A DNA stretch of 64,000 nucleotides from Bacteroidaceae bacterium (GTDB lineage Bacteria; Bacteroidota; Bacteroidia; Bacteroidales; Bacteroidaceae): the NCBI GenBank assembly GCA_017547165.1, contig JAFYQK010000001.1, positions 159,422-223,421 on the forward strand, read 5' to 3'. Position numbers and translations under genes: made by a program. Shown here in pieces: positions 17,103-26,803 of this stretch (position 1 is the stretch's first letter; every line of letters starts with the position of its first letter). A model generated the notes under the pieces. That model saw only the letters and a list, made by a program, of their open reading frames with translations. It had not been told where the DNA came from and made no database searches.

Positions 17103-19076
17103 TTACTTTGTATCCTTGTTTTTAAGAATGATGCGGTCAATGTTGAAGTCACGACTATAACCCTTGTTGACATCACTTGCGCTCTTGATAGTGCTCTCTA
17201 TCTTAATGACAGGATAGGTGTTAATCAAGTTCTTGTATGAAACAGGGAATTCAAAGTCCTCGAAAATGGTAATTGTGTCAACCTTTTCTCCACTGAACTC
17301 GAATGTAACATTCTTGGATTTCTGTTTGCTGTAGCTGAAATCACTTTTGCTGAGCATGGATTCATCCCAGTAGTAAAGAGTTGCTTTCAGTTTGTTCTTT
17401 TGGATCTTACTGTTATTAGCTTCCTCCTCACTATCGTTATACCAAAGTGGAACAACAACAACCTGAACGTCATACTTTGCACTTAAAGCATATGCTGCAC
17501 CTTGTTTGCTGCCCTGAAGAGGGAAGGTAACTTCGCGTGTTGCACTATTAGTTCTACCTGTAACAAAAAGATATCTTTGTTCGCTGCATCGACCATAGAT
17601 GTCAATCCAAGCTGCTGTCAATGTGTTATTGGCATCTTTGTCTTCAACAGTTGTAGAACTTCCCTTTTCATAATATGCCCAAGAGGATGCTTCTACATCT
17701 ATGTCACGCTGCCAATAGTTGCGAGGATAGGTCCATTTGTCAGTGACAATAGCATATCCGTTACTCATTTCCTTATGTTCACGTATATATGTCTCGCCGT
17801 TAGCATCCTCAAACAACCAGTCCTTGCTCCAGATTAAGGTTTTAACACCATCTATCTCTTCGTAAACATCTCTAATGGTATCACCAGTTGTTGTAAGCAG
17901 ATATTCACAATCACGATAACCCTTATTATTGATAAAGGTTTCTGCATTCCATAGTTGTTCACCCTTCTTGGGTTGAAGGTTCAAGTTGAACACCAAAGGT
18001 GAGATGATATCCATATTGATATTTACATCCTGCAAAGAGTCTACTGTCTCATAACCCTTACCATTAGGATAACTTACTCTTGAACCCTCTAAATCAATAG
18101 CCTTCTTCTTGTCCTTCTTAACGAGATCCATTCTTGGATATTTCTCAACATAAGTGTAGTAGGGCTTCAGTTCGTTAGTAATGTTTTCCCATGCCAGGTC
18201 TGTTGGAACAATCATAACGAAAGAAGAGTCCTCAGTGTTGATTTGAGCATGGAACATCTTAAGGTTGTTCATCCAAGCGTCGTTTGCGTCAATGTTGGTG
18301 GGATTATATGATGAGCGATTGAACATCATGTTATCCTGGATGTATGCACTATCAACATATGTGGGATTGCCGTTTTCATCGGGCAAACCTTCAATACTTC
18401 CTGCTTCAAAGAAATAGGTAGTATCTCTTGCTATCAAATAGTCTCTAAATGTTGTAACCTCGCCGCTGAACTTAATATATTCATACAGGTTGTAGTGGAA
18501 CTCATTTTCTGTTTCAATAACATGCAACAAACCATTGCGCGCAGGTATATCCTTTTCTAGGATCTGTGCCTTTTGGAACATTGATTCGTCATAGTTCAGC
18601 AACGCTATCTTACTGTTGATAAGGCGTATTTTCTCTTGACTGGTCTTGTTCATAGTCTTTCTGAACAAAGCAACATGGCTACCAATCAACTGCTGCTGCA
18701 AATTAAAGCCATCATTTTCAGCCATAAGGTTGAATTTCGCCCATTCCTCTTCGGTTAGTGCACTGTTTACAGGTGCCCATACAGTAATAGGTGTGTTGGC
18801 ATTGAATACATCCTTAAATGTGTAGAAAACGGTGTCTTCGCCATTAAGAGTAAATGCAGGATGAAACTCGTCGCGGTAGTATTTTGCCTTACCAACGATT
18901 TCACGGAACTTGCTCAAATCCTCTCTACCTTCCAACAATTCCCAAACGCTTTCTGTTGCAGTATATTCGTCTGTTGGTTGGTAATGCTCGTTCCATGTAT
19001 CGGTGCATGAGGGAACTGCCATTAAGGCAGTACCCATAAACAATGCTCCGAAATATTTATTGATTCCTTTTTTCAT
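17103..19076 (-). CDS. Fasciclin (FAS1)-type surface lipoprotein
   Basis: 657 residues; lipobox AVPSC (Cys24). A FAS1-like segment begins near residue 90: ITVWAPVNSALTEEEWAKFN, then QQQLIGSHVALFRKTM, then ARNGLLHVIE, the usual FAS1 order (anchor strand, 'h1' helix, H2 'hLLhVId' motif). A second, more divergent FAS1-like part follows at about 215-400 (FVMIVPTDLAWENI). The C-terminal third looks like a beta-sandwich. FAS1 domains mediate adhesion or ligand contact; a role as an extra surface subunit of the SusCD complex is inference from position. It lies 71 bp after another fasciclin-type gene. Confidence 0.8.
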   Translation of the reverse strand: MKKGINKYFGALFMGTALMAVPSCTDTWNEHYQPTDEYTATESVWELLEGREDLSKFREIVGKAKYYRDEFHPAFTLNGEDTVFYTFKDVFNANTPITVWAPVNSALTEEEWAKFNLMAENDGFNLQQQLIGSHVALFRKTMNKTSQEKIRLINSKIALLNYDESMFQKAQILEKDIPARNGLLHVIETENEFHYNLYEYIKFSGEVTTFRDYLIARDTTYFFEAGSIEGLPDENGNPTYVDSAYIQDNMMFNRSSYNPTNIDANDAWMNNLKMFHAQINTEDSSFVMIVPTDLAWENITNELKPYYTYVEKYPRMDLVKKDKKKAIDLEGSRVSYPNGKGYETVDSLQDVNINMDIISPLVFNLNLQPKKGEQLWNAETFINNKGYRDCEYLLTTTGDTIRDVYEEIDGVKTLIWSKDWLFEDANGETYIREHKEMSNGYAIVTDKWTYPRNYWQRDIDVEASSWAYYEKGSSTTVEDKDANNTLTAAWIDIYGRCSEQRYLFVTGRTNSATREVTFPLQGSKQGAAYALSAKYDVQVVVVPLWYNDSEEEANNSKIQKNKLKATLYYWDESMLSKSDFSYSKQKSKNVTFEFSGEKVDTITIFEDFEFPVSYKNLINTYPVIKIESTIKSASDVNKGYSRDFNIDRIILKNKDTK

Positions 19077-19147
19077 ATATCAAAAATATGAATGTTGAAA
19101 TTTAATATTTATTTTCTCTTGGATTAATATATCCTTACCAATATTAT

Positions 19148-21337
19148 TTACCAGATGTCTTCCGGTGTTAAAGGATTGTCATAAACTTCCTTGGGACAGA
19201 ATTCGATGTAGTCAAAGAAGAACTGAGTGTTGATATCATCCAACACACTCTTGAATTGGATGTAGTATGTTTCATCTTTCTTCATTTCCTCACGAATAAT
19301 GATTCTTCTCAAAATCTTTGAAACTGTACGCATCGTTTGCTTTGTTCCGATGGTGTAAATGCTATTGGGAGCTTTCATGTATCCCTTGTTGCGCATTTGC
19401 TTTTCAATTTCAATATTTACTTCTTCGTCTTCCTCGTCTTTTGCCCATCCTACGGTTGATTGCAGTGTACCAGCCTTGGTAAACCATTGCTCACCGCCCA
19501 TACGCATATCAAAAGGAATACCTGCAGCAGGCAATGCATTCTTGTTGGTACCCCAATAGACTTGACACATACCGCGCTGGTCATTTGCCTGTACACCAAT
19601 TCTCAATTCGTAAGTACCATCTTTAGGAACAGGAGGTAGTTTAAAGGTCAATTCGTAGTTACCAACAACGTTCCATTCGTCTCCTTGATAGTCCATCCAA
19701 TGAGCTTGTCGTCCGTTCAGATAGAAGAAGTAAGACTTGTCTCCAATCTCCAAATCGTCAAAGAAGTTATATACGTTGCTTGAAGGAATACGTACTTTAT
19801 TGTGTCTGTCAGCGGTAGATTCCTTTGCTCTGATGTCGCAGGACAATAATTCCTTAAGTAAAGAGGAGGCATCCATACGGATACGTTCAGTACCCATATT
19901 TTCGGAAGTCTGCTTATTGAAATATAAACAACCAGAGATAGAGTAGATATAACCATTGATTGGCTTTTCTACATTGTCAAGGTTAATTTTTACACCCTCC
20001 TTGTCACTATCGCATGCTTTCTCTGTAACATATGATACGTTACGTCCATTGTTAAGTTGAGGGAATCTGTTAATCCAAATGACATCTTTCTCACCATTCC
20101 ATGTTTGCTCGGCTTCGTAAGTTTTTATCAAACGACGCTTACCCATAGAGGTAAAATATTCGTATACGATATTGCCTTTTCCGGTCTTAGTGTCAGGTTG
20201 ATACCATAATTCGTTATGGTGAATAACCAATTTACCAGGGCCGATTTTTGCAGGGATAAGGTGGTATGTTACAAATTGGTTCAGGGCGTTGTTGATATCT
20301 TCAAAATCAGAACCTCTTGATGCATCTTCAAGATGATACTGCTTGTCAAGTACATAATTGTATACAGCCTCGGTTATTTGTTCAGAGGTCATAGCCAAAA
20401 TATCTTCCTGAGTAAGTCCAAGTTCATTTGCCCACCAATTGTCATCTTCTGCGAATACGGTATAACCATAGTAACGATGCTCGGGCAAGAAACCATACGA
20501 ATGCTCTGTGGTGTGGTAGTAATCTGCTTTGATAGAACCATTCATTACGCCACGATAGTATTCCAAATCCTCATGTTGACTAAGTTCCTTAATCAAACCA
20601 CAGGTATCGAGCAGTACTGAGTAAATCTTATAACCATAGATATTGTTGTTCTTCACTTCGGTAAAGAAACTTCCTACAGTCTTCTCGCTTGGTGCAATAA
20701 CTTTTTCAATTTGGTGTATTCGACCGTTAATAGTGAAGATATTACAGTTTGTAGAACTGATAGGTGAATTGCCAATAATGAACTGCTTGGTTGTTGCATC
20801 TTGATCGATGGTCAGGTTTCTGTTTCGCATGTTCTGGATAGGAAGCTCAAATTTCAGGTATTCACTGAAATCGCTTGTCTGGAAGGCTTCTTCATCATCA
20901 CCATGGTCAAACAGACTATTATAGACAATGGTTTGTCTTACAGATTCAAGAAGTTCCCTTTTGTTAGTTACAGGGTTTACCTCCTGAAATTCTGGCGCAT
21001 CCCACGAAGGTATGCTGATAAAACCAGTGTCAACAAGATGTTGAAGATACGCATGGATTGCCTCATTTGTAGGAGCAAAGCAGGTGTAGTTGCCACGTGC
21101 GGTAAGCAATTGACTCAGGGTTGAATTGGAGTATTCACTGATATTTACACTATCAAGCATTGTGCAGTACTCTCCATAAACATCGGGATATTCTTCAAGA
21201 TAACTCATTATGGTGTTTCCTGTAAAAGTATATCTTGCCGACGTGTCAATGTTCTCTGTACAGCTTTGTGTCAGAGCTACTCCTGCCACCATAGGCAGCA
21301 GAAGTAATAAATTCTTAATTTTTGATACGACTTTCAT
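19148..21337 (-). CDS. Fasciclin (FAS1)-type surface lipoprotein
   Basis: 729 residues; lipobox LTQSC (Cys26). The first FAS1 domain shows NYTCFAPTNEAIHAYLQHLV followed by VYNSLFDHGD and TINGRIHQIEKVI. A second FAS1-like domain covers about 225-390, with ALNQFVTYHLIPAKIGPGKL. The C-terminal part (about 540-660) has VGNYELTFKLPPVPKDGTYE and QVYWGTNKNALPAAGIPFDM, which looks like a carbohydrate-binding-module-like beta-sandwich. It follows the first SusD gene by 14 bp and is probably cotranscribed. The ligand is unknown. Confidence 0.8.
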   Translation of the reverse strand: MKVVSKIKNLLLLLPMVAGVALTQSCTENIDTSARYTFTGNTIMSYLEEYPDVYGEYCTMLDSVNISEYSNSTLSQLLTARGNYTCFAPTNEAIHAYLQHLVDTGFISIPSWDAPEFQEVNPVTNKRELLESVRQTIVYNSLFDHGDDEEAFQTSDFSEYLKFELPIQNMRNRNLTIDQDATTKQFIIGNSPISSTNCNIFTINGRIHQIEKVIAPSEKTVGSFFTEVKNNNIYGYKIYSVLLDTCGLIKELSQHEDLEYYRGVMNGSIKADYYHTTEHSYGFLPEHRYYGYTVFAEDDNWWANELGLTQEDILAMTSEQITEAVYNYVLDKQYHLEDASRGSDFEDINNALNQFVTYHLIPAKIGPGKLVIHHNELWYQPDTKTGKGNIVYEYFTSMGKRRLIKTYEAEQTWNGEKDVIWINRFPQLNNGRNVSYVTEKACDSDKEGVKINLDNVEKPINGYIYSISGCLYFNKQTSENMGTERIRMDASSLLKELLSCDIRAKESTADRHNKVRIPSSNVYNFFDDLEIGDKSYFFYLNGRQAHWMDYQGDEWNVVGNYELTFKLPPVPKDGTYELRIGVQANDQRGMCQVYWGTNKNALPAAGIPFDMRMGGEQWFTKAGTLQSTVGWAKDEEDEEVNIEIEKQMRNKGYMKAPNSIYTIGTKQTMRTVSKILRRIIIREEMKKDETYYIQFKSVLDDINTQFFFDYIEFCPKEVYDNPLTPEDIW

Positions 21338-21351
21338 AATATTAGATCAGT

Positions 21352-23211
21352 TTATTGTCTGTCATATTTAGACTTATTCCAGATGGGGTTCTGATTAATG
21401 TTGGAACCGCCAGCACGATAGGCCTTACATTCCATATAATATATAGGAGAGTATAATCCCCAAAGATTTGTGCAACGAGCCTTTGTTGTGTTATAGTCAT
21501 CCTTTACAGGTTTGAAGAAGACTTCATACATCTCTATCATACCAGCATCATCATCGTCATTGCTGCTCAAACGCTCAGCAAAACGTACAAGGTCGAACCA
21601 GCGCTTTCCTTCACCAAAGAATTCTCTTTTTCTCGTGTCAAGGACCTGACAAAGCAAGTTCAAAGAAGACTTAGAACTCTTGGGGTAGTCATTCCAATCA
21701 GTAGAACCAATATCATAGGTTTCTGATCTGTCTAGGTTGGTGTTCACATCGCCTCCTGCAGTAAGATCAACCCACCAACGGCGATTTACCATTCTCATAA
21801 GCTTCTTACAAACATCTTCATTGTCTTTTTTGTTTACATTGAGATTTGCAAGGCAAGCACGGGCTTCGGCGTTGATTAGCAAAACGTCACTCAAGCGATA
21901 TACAATCCAATTGTTGTAATCATCTGTCTTATCATAGTCTATTTCTACAACTTCCGAACCAGATGTTACTGTTTCTATTGTAGGAGTTACCTTTAACCAT
22001 TTCAGACAGAAGAAATCGGTGGGAGTTTCAATCTTAGAGATGTTTCTCCAAGAACTGAACCAGAATCTTAGGTCTTTAAAGTTTTCGCTTTTTGTGGTCA
22101 TTGCAAGGTGAGTATTATCCGATGCACCCCACATGCTGTTTACTATACCATTTTTTCTACTGTCAGAGGAACTGAATTGAAGTTCAAAGATGCTCTCATA
22201 TGAGTTGCCGTTTCCAAATATTTGTCGATAGGCATACATGTTAACATTCTTGCGATCGGCTTCGTCAACATCGTTTTTATACATGAAGTCAACTTGCTTG
22301 CCATTGAATTCAGGTGCTCCTGTCCAAGAAAGATAATCGTCAGCCAGGAAAGAGCCAAGTCCCTTTCTCTCTTCGTCAAATTGTTCCTTCAACTTGTAGA
22401 CGGAAAGTTCGCTGTTGTAAATAGCCTTCTGATAGTCGTCAATAACCATGGCTTCTGTGATTTCTTCGTCAGTCTTGGAACGGCCCTCACGAAGACTTGC
22501 ACGCCAAAGATACATGTCGCTTAACAACGCATAAATGGCAGTATTGGTAATCTGGCCTTTGGTCTCCTTCTTATCAATGAATCTGTTACGAGCTTGTCCT
22601 GCAACACTTTCTACATCTGTGATAAGACTGTCCATAACGTCGAGTGCTGGAATCTGTTGGAAATATTCGATTTCGCTGTCAGAGTTCACCACTTTGGTTG
22701 TATATGGTATGCTCTTGAATGCACGTACAAGATAGAAGTAACTCATTGCACGCATGGTTACCATTTCTGCCTTCATCTGGCGCCATTCGCTGGCTGTGAA
22801 CTGCTTGTCTTTTTCCAGAATTTCTTCGCCATGTTGCAGAACCTTGTTACAGTATCCGATTGTGCTATACATACCACTCCAGTCGTATTCTGTCCATGTG
22901 GTATCAATGTTAGCAGCAAGAATATCGCGATACTTGTCGCGGTTCCCTTGACCACTGGTGCGTTGTATAGGCTGTTTATAGATGTCGCTTCTCAAGTCGC
23001 CCCATACAATCATTTTGTCTACTTGTGAGGCCATGTTCTTGTACACTGCATAGCGTACACCTTCCAAGTCGTTCTTGTCTTCCCAGAAGTTTTCTTCCAC
23101 AATCTGAGTCTGTGGATGCACCGTCAACCAGTCATTGCACGATGCCAGTCCCAATGACATCAGGGCAACGAGTGAAGCGATGTTAAATATATTTTTTGTT
23201 TTCATATTCAA
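21352..23211 (-). CDS. SusD/RagB-family outer-membrane lipoprotein (first pair)
   Basis: 619 residues, a normal SusD length. Lipobox LGLASC (Cys25), followed by NDWLTVHPQTQIVEENFWED, the typical SusD opening. The TPR-like core includes MKAEMVTMRAMSYFYLVRAF (the 'RA..Y..Lvr.f' motif) and TNTAIYALLSDMYLWRAS. The C-terminal region has LDTRKREFFGEGKRWFDLVR, the family end motif. It is 8 bp downstream of its SusC partner. Confidence 0.95.
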   Translation of the reverse strand: MNMKTKNIFNIASLVALMSLGLASCNDWLTVHPQTQIVEENFWEDKNDLEGVRYAVYKNMASQVDKMIVWGDLRSDIYKQPIQRTSGQGNRDKYRDILAANIDTTWTEYDWSGMYSTIGYCNKVLQHGEEILEKDKQFTASEWRQMKAEMVTMRAMSYFYLVRAFKSIPYTTKVVNSDSEIEYFQQIPALDVMDSLITDVESVAGQARNRFIDKKETKGQITNTAIYALLSDMYLWRASLREGRSKTDEEITEAMVIDDYQKAIYNSELSVYKLKEQFDEERKGLGSFLADDYLSWTGAPEFNGKQVDFMYKNDVDEADRKNVNMYAYRQIFGNGNSYESIFELQFSSSDSRKNGIVNSMWGASDNTHLAMTTKSENFKDLRFWFSSWRNISKIETPTDFFCLKWLKVTPTIETVTSGSEVVEIDYDKTDDYNNWIVYRLSDVLLINAEARACLANLNVNKKDNEDVCKKLMRMVNRRWWVDLTAGGDVNTNLDRSETYDIGSTDWNDYPKSSKSSLNLLCQVLDTRKREFFGEGKRWFDLVRFAERLSSNDDDDAGMIEMYEVFFKPVKDDYNTTKARCTNLWGLYSPIYYMECKAYRAGGSNINQNPIWNKSKYDRQ

Positions 23212-23219
23212 GAATTAAA

Positions 23220-26200
23220 TTAGAATCCGAGATTTACGCTGCATGTGAATGATTTTGAACGGGGAACTTTACCTCCGTCAATAGCAGGATTAAAGCCATT
23301 AGGACTAACCTCAGGATCAACACCGCTATATTTGCTCCAGCAGAATACATTGTTGATAGATGCAGAAAGGTCGAGTGAACGAACACCGCACTTCTTTAAC
23401 CATTCAAACTTTTTGGGATCCAAACCATATCTGATCTGTATATATTGAACGCGGAAATAGTCAGCATCCTCTACATAACGGTCACTGGGAAGTGAGTTGT
23501 AGCTCTGAGCACCGGTTCCATAGGTGTTGATAGCACGTGGAATCTCAGTGATATCGCCATTCTTTCTCCAGCGCCATGTTGTTGCGTATGACTGGTTGTT
23601 GTTGTCGCGCATACTTTCGTAGGTCATGCGTGCCAAGTTGACAACCTGACTGCCAACACGGAAATTCAAACCAACGTTGATGCTCAGCTTGTCATAGAAC
23701 AAAGTGAAACCGCCACCACCATAGAAAGAGGGGTTAGAGTTACCAAGATATACCATGTCGTAACGGTCAATCTGACCATCCTTGTTGATATCCTCGTAAA
23801 TTACGTCACCACCATTGAACTGGTAACGAGAACCACCGTCATTATTATAGCAGTAATACATTGGAAGGGGATTGCCCTTAGCATCAGTCAACATGTTACC
23901 GTTTTTGTCGAATGCTATTGGGCAACTTGCGTTTTCACCACGACGTTGTGCAGCAGCTGCAGTGTTAATTGGATTACCGTTAATGTCCTTACCTGTTGCT
24001 GTGTGAATATACTGCATAAACTCGTCATAGCTTTCTGCCTTACGCTCAACACCATCAACTACGATAGTCTCGTTGTAACCATAGTCGCTCCACTTGTCAT
24101 AAGTGTATCCATGGTGGTCATAGTCGTAGCGATATACACCCTTATACTTCAGACCATAGATAGAACCAAGCGCATTGCCAATCTGAACACGGCGGTTGTA
24201 ACTTAAATTACCAGGCTGATAGTTCTCTGCACCATTTACTGATTCAAGATATAGGCTGTTAAGTTCCTCTACGTTGTTAAAGTTCTGAGACATGTTGAAA
24301 CGTGCAGTCATGCTGAATTTGCCAACTTTAGCAAATCTGCCAGTATTGATGTATACTTCCCAACCCTTGTTGTACATTACACCACCATTCATTTTAGCCA
24401 AAGTAGAGAAACCGTTGGCAGAGGGAATGCGAATGTCACTAATCAAGAGGTCGGTAGTTCTCTTTCCATAGACTTCACCTGCTACCTTAATCATGTCATC
24501 AAACAGACCCAAGTCGAAACCAACGTTCCAAATAGAACTCTTTTCCCAACGGATGCTCTTAAGTGAAAGGTTTTCTGGAACGATAACTGTGTGTCCGTTA
24601 TAAACTCCGCTGTTTCCGTAACGGTTGTACTGGTTGTTGGAACCAATAGAGCTGTTACCATATATACCGTATGAGGGACGAACAGAAAGCATGGATAACC
24701 ACTTGTCTGACCAGTCCATCCATTTTTCGTCTGAAATGTTCCAACGTGCTGCGAAATATGGGAATGTGCCATATTTATTACCAGCACCGAAGTTTGTGCT
24801 ACCGTCTATACGTACGCTGGCATCAAGGTTGTACTTGCCATCATATGAATAGTGGCTCTGGAAGTAGAAACTCTGTCCGCGCCATGAACCGTTGCTGGCA
24901 CTTGCCTGATAGAGCATGCCTTCAGATGAGGGATCCTGAATACCGTCAGGGAGGTTCCACTTGCTGAGGTTCTGGCTAGAAGAGTTTCCGGAATGCATTT
25001 CAAAACGTGCCAAACCACTCAAACTATGCTTTGTGTTCTTGAAAGCACTGTAGAAGCGAAGGTCATGACGTGTAGAGAACTCCAGAGACTTGTATTCGCT
25101 GTTGTAAACTTGGTTACGGTTGTTGTTGAAGCCGCCCTTGCCGTTGTCGCCACCATAAATCCAGGGCATGTTAATCATTCCTGCTGGAGTGAAGGAGTTT
25201 TCGCTGGTATTGTAGATGCCTAACTGAACGTCACCAACATAGTTCAAACGCCACTGGTCATTCTCCTTGCCCAACAACTTGTATTCAATGCTGAATTGAG
25301 GTGTAAGGTTGTATTGTGTCTGTTTGTCTTCACAATTATTAGCATATGCAACAGGGTTGCCGTTTGAGAACATGTCGCGCAATTCCCAAGATGTATGGAA
25401 ACCATCGTTGGTAATACCGCCGTCATAAGATGCGTTGGCAGCTAGAGGCAACATATAGAAATACTTGTGATTGCCGTCTTTGTCATAAACAGGATTGCCA
25501 TTAGCATCATATTCGTAGATGCTCATGTTAGGCATTGCCTTGTATGCTCTTGCGTTGGCAGAGTTAGCTACACTATTGTTGTAACGGGTAGAGAAGGTCA
25601 TATTAATGTTAGAACTGAACTTAATACGGTCACTTACCCAATAGTCCAATGCTGTAGATGTGCTGAAACGGTTGAAATTCTGATTGATGTTGGTACCGTC
25701 GTCCATATCATAGCCTGCACCAATACGGAAGGTTGCCTTTTCGCCACCACCGGTTAAGGTTACATAGAAATGATGATTCTGACCAAATCGGTTTATTGCA
25801 TCTACCCAGTCTGTATTCTTGTTGTAGTTGTGGAAGATGCTACCATATGTGTTGTTATAGTCCAACTCAAGAATACTTTTGGAGGTATTTGTTGGATTGT
25901 AATACGACTCCTTCATATACATTGTATATTCGTCGCCATTAAGCATCTTGTAACCCTCGGGCTGCCATGTGCCGCTGAATTTGTAGTTGAATACAACAGA
26001 TGTCTTACCACGCTTACCGCGCTTCAACTTAATTTCAAGAACACCATTAGAACCTCTGGAACCCCATTTTGCAGCGGCACCGTCCTTAAGAACAGTAATG
26101 CTTTCAATGTCTTCGGGGTTTACGTTCAACAATGTAGAGAACTGTTCCTCATTGTCAAGGTTAGAGAAGTCTACACCAGCCATGGCATCCTGAGGAGGTT

Positions 26201-26792
26201 CGAAAATATGGTCATTAACAACAATCAGGGGTTGAGCGTTACCGTTCAATGTACTTGTACCGCGCAAACGCATTGTAGTACCAGCACCGGCATTACCAGA
26301 GTTTGCTACAATATCCAAACCTGCAATCTGACCTTGCAGAGCTTCGTCAACAGAAGTGAAAGATAGACCTTCCATGTCTGCCATGTCAAATTTCTGTACA
26401 GCACCAGAGAATTCTCGCTCTGGAATGTCCAGACCAGTCATAGGTGACATCTTCTTTGCTTTGATGACAACGTCCGTCAAGGTCTTTGTGTTGTCCTGCA
26501 ATGTAATCTTGAACACTGTTTTGCCTGCTGTAGGAATGGTAACTGTCTTGTATCCCATGTATGAGATGACAAGGTTGCTCTTATCATCCTTTAGAGTCAT
26601 GGTAAAGTTACCATTAAAGTCGGTTACCGCTGCATTGAGGATACGATTGTTCTTGTCAACCTCTTTTACATTGGCACCAATAATAACATCGATATCATCC
26701 GATACAGTACCGGAGATACGGCGTTGTGCATTAGCTGGAAGTGCCATAATTAATACGGCCCACAGCAAAAATAACTTTATGATATTATTCAT
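23220..26792 (-). CDS. SusC/RagA-family TonB-dependent transporter (first pair)
   Basis: 1190 residues. Signal peptide ending PANAQ; N-terminal carboxypeptidase-D-like domain (ISGTVSDDIDVIIGANVKEV); plug with EALQGQIAGLDIVANSGNAG, TTMRLRGTSTLNGNAQPLIV and ITVLKDGAAAKWGSRGSNGV; C-terminal barrel ending CSVNLGF. It starts 11 bp after the first fasciclin gene and is followed by SusD at 8 bp. It is clearly diverged from the second SusC in this locus, so the two pairs probably handle different ligands or parts of one ligand. Confidence 0.95.
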   Translation of the reverse strand: MNNIIKLFLLWAVLIMALPANAQRRISGTVSDDIDVIIGANVKEVDKNNRILNAAVTDFNGNFTMTLKDDKSNLVISYMGYKTVTIPTAGKTVFKITLQDNTKTLTDVVIKAKKMSPMTGLDIPEREFSGAVQKFDMADMEGLSFTSVDEALQGQIAGLDIVANSGNAGAGTTMRLRGTSTLNGNAQPLIVVNDHIFEPPQDAMAGVDFSNLDNEEQFSTLLNVNPEDIESITVLKDGAAAKWGSRGSNGVLEIKLKRGKRGKTSVVFNYKFSGTWQPEGYKMLNGDEYTMYMKESYYNPTNTSKSILELDYNNTYGSIFHNYNKNTDWVDAINRFGQNHHFYVTLTGGGEKATFRIGAGYDMDDGTNINQNFNRFSTSTALDYWVSDRIKFSSNINMTFSTRYNNSVANSANARAYKAMPNMSIYEYDANGNPVYDKDGNHKYFYMLPLAANASYDGGITNDGFHTSWELRDMFSNGNPVAYANNCEDKQTQYNLTPQFSIEYKLLGKENDQWRLNYVGDVQLGIYNTSENSFTPAGMINMPWIYGGDNGKGGFNNNRNQVYNSEYKSLEFSTRHDLRFYSAFKNTKHSLSGLARFEMHSGNSSSQNLSKWNLPDGIQDPSSEGMLYQASASNGSWRGQSFYFQSHYSYDGKYNLDASVRIDGSTNFGAGNKYGTFPYFAARWNISDEKWMDWSDKWLSMLSVRPSYGIYGNSSIGSNNQYNRYGNSGVYNGHTVIVPENLSLKSIRWEKSSIWNVGFDLGLFDDMIKVAGEVYGKRTTDLLISDIRIPSANGFSTLAKMNGGVMYNKGWEVYINTGRFAKVGKFSMTARFNMSQNFNNVEELNSLYLESVNGAENYQPGNLSYNRRVQIGNALGSIYGLKYKGVYRYDYDHHGYTYDKWSDYGYNETIVVDGVERKAESYDEFMQYIHTATGKDINGNPINTAAAAQRRGENASCPIAFDKNGNMLTDAKGNPLPMYYCYNNDGGSRYQFNGGDVIYEDINKDGQIDRYDMVYLGNSNPSFYGGGGFTLFYDKLSINVGLNFRVGSQVVNLARMTYESMRDNNNQSYATTWRWRKNGDITEIPRAINTYGTGAQSYNSLPSDRYVEDADYFRVQYIQIRYGLDPKKFEWLKKCGVRSLDLSASINNVFCWSKYSGVDPEVSPNGFNPAIDGGKVPRSKSFTCSVNLGF

Positions 26793-26803
26793 GGTTTATG
26801 TTT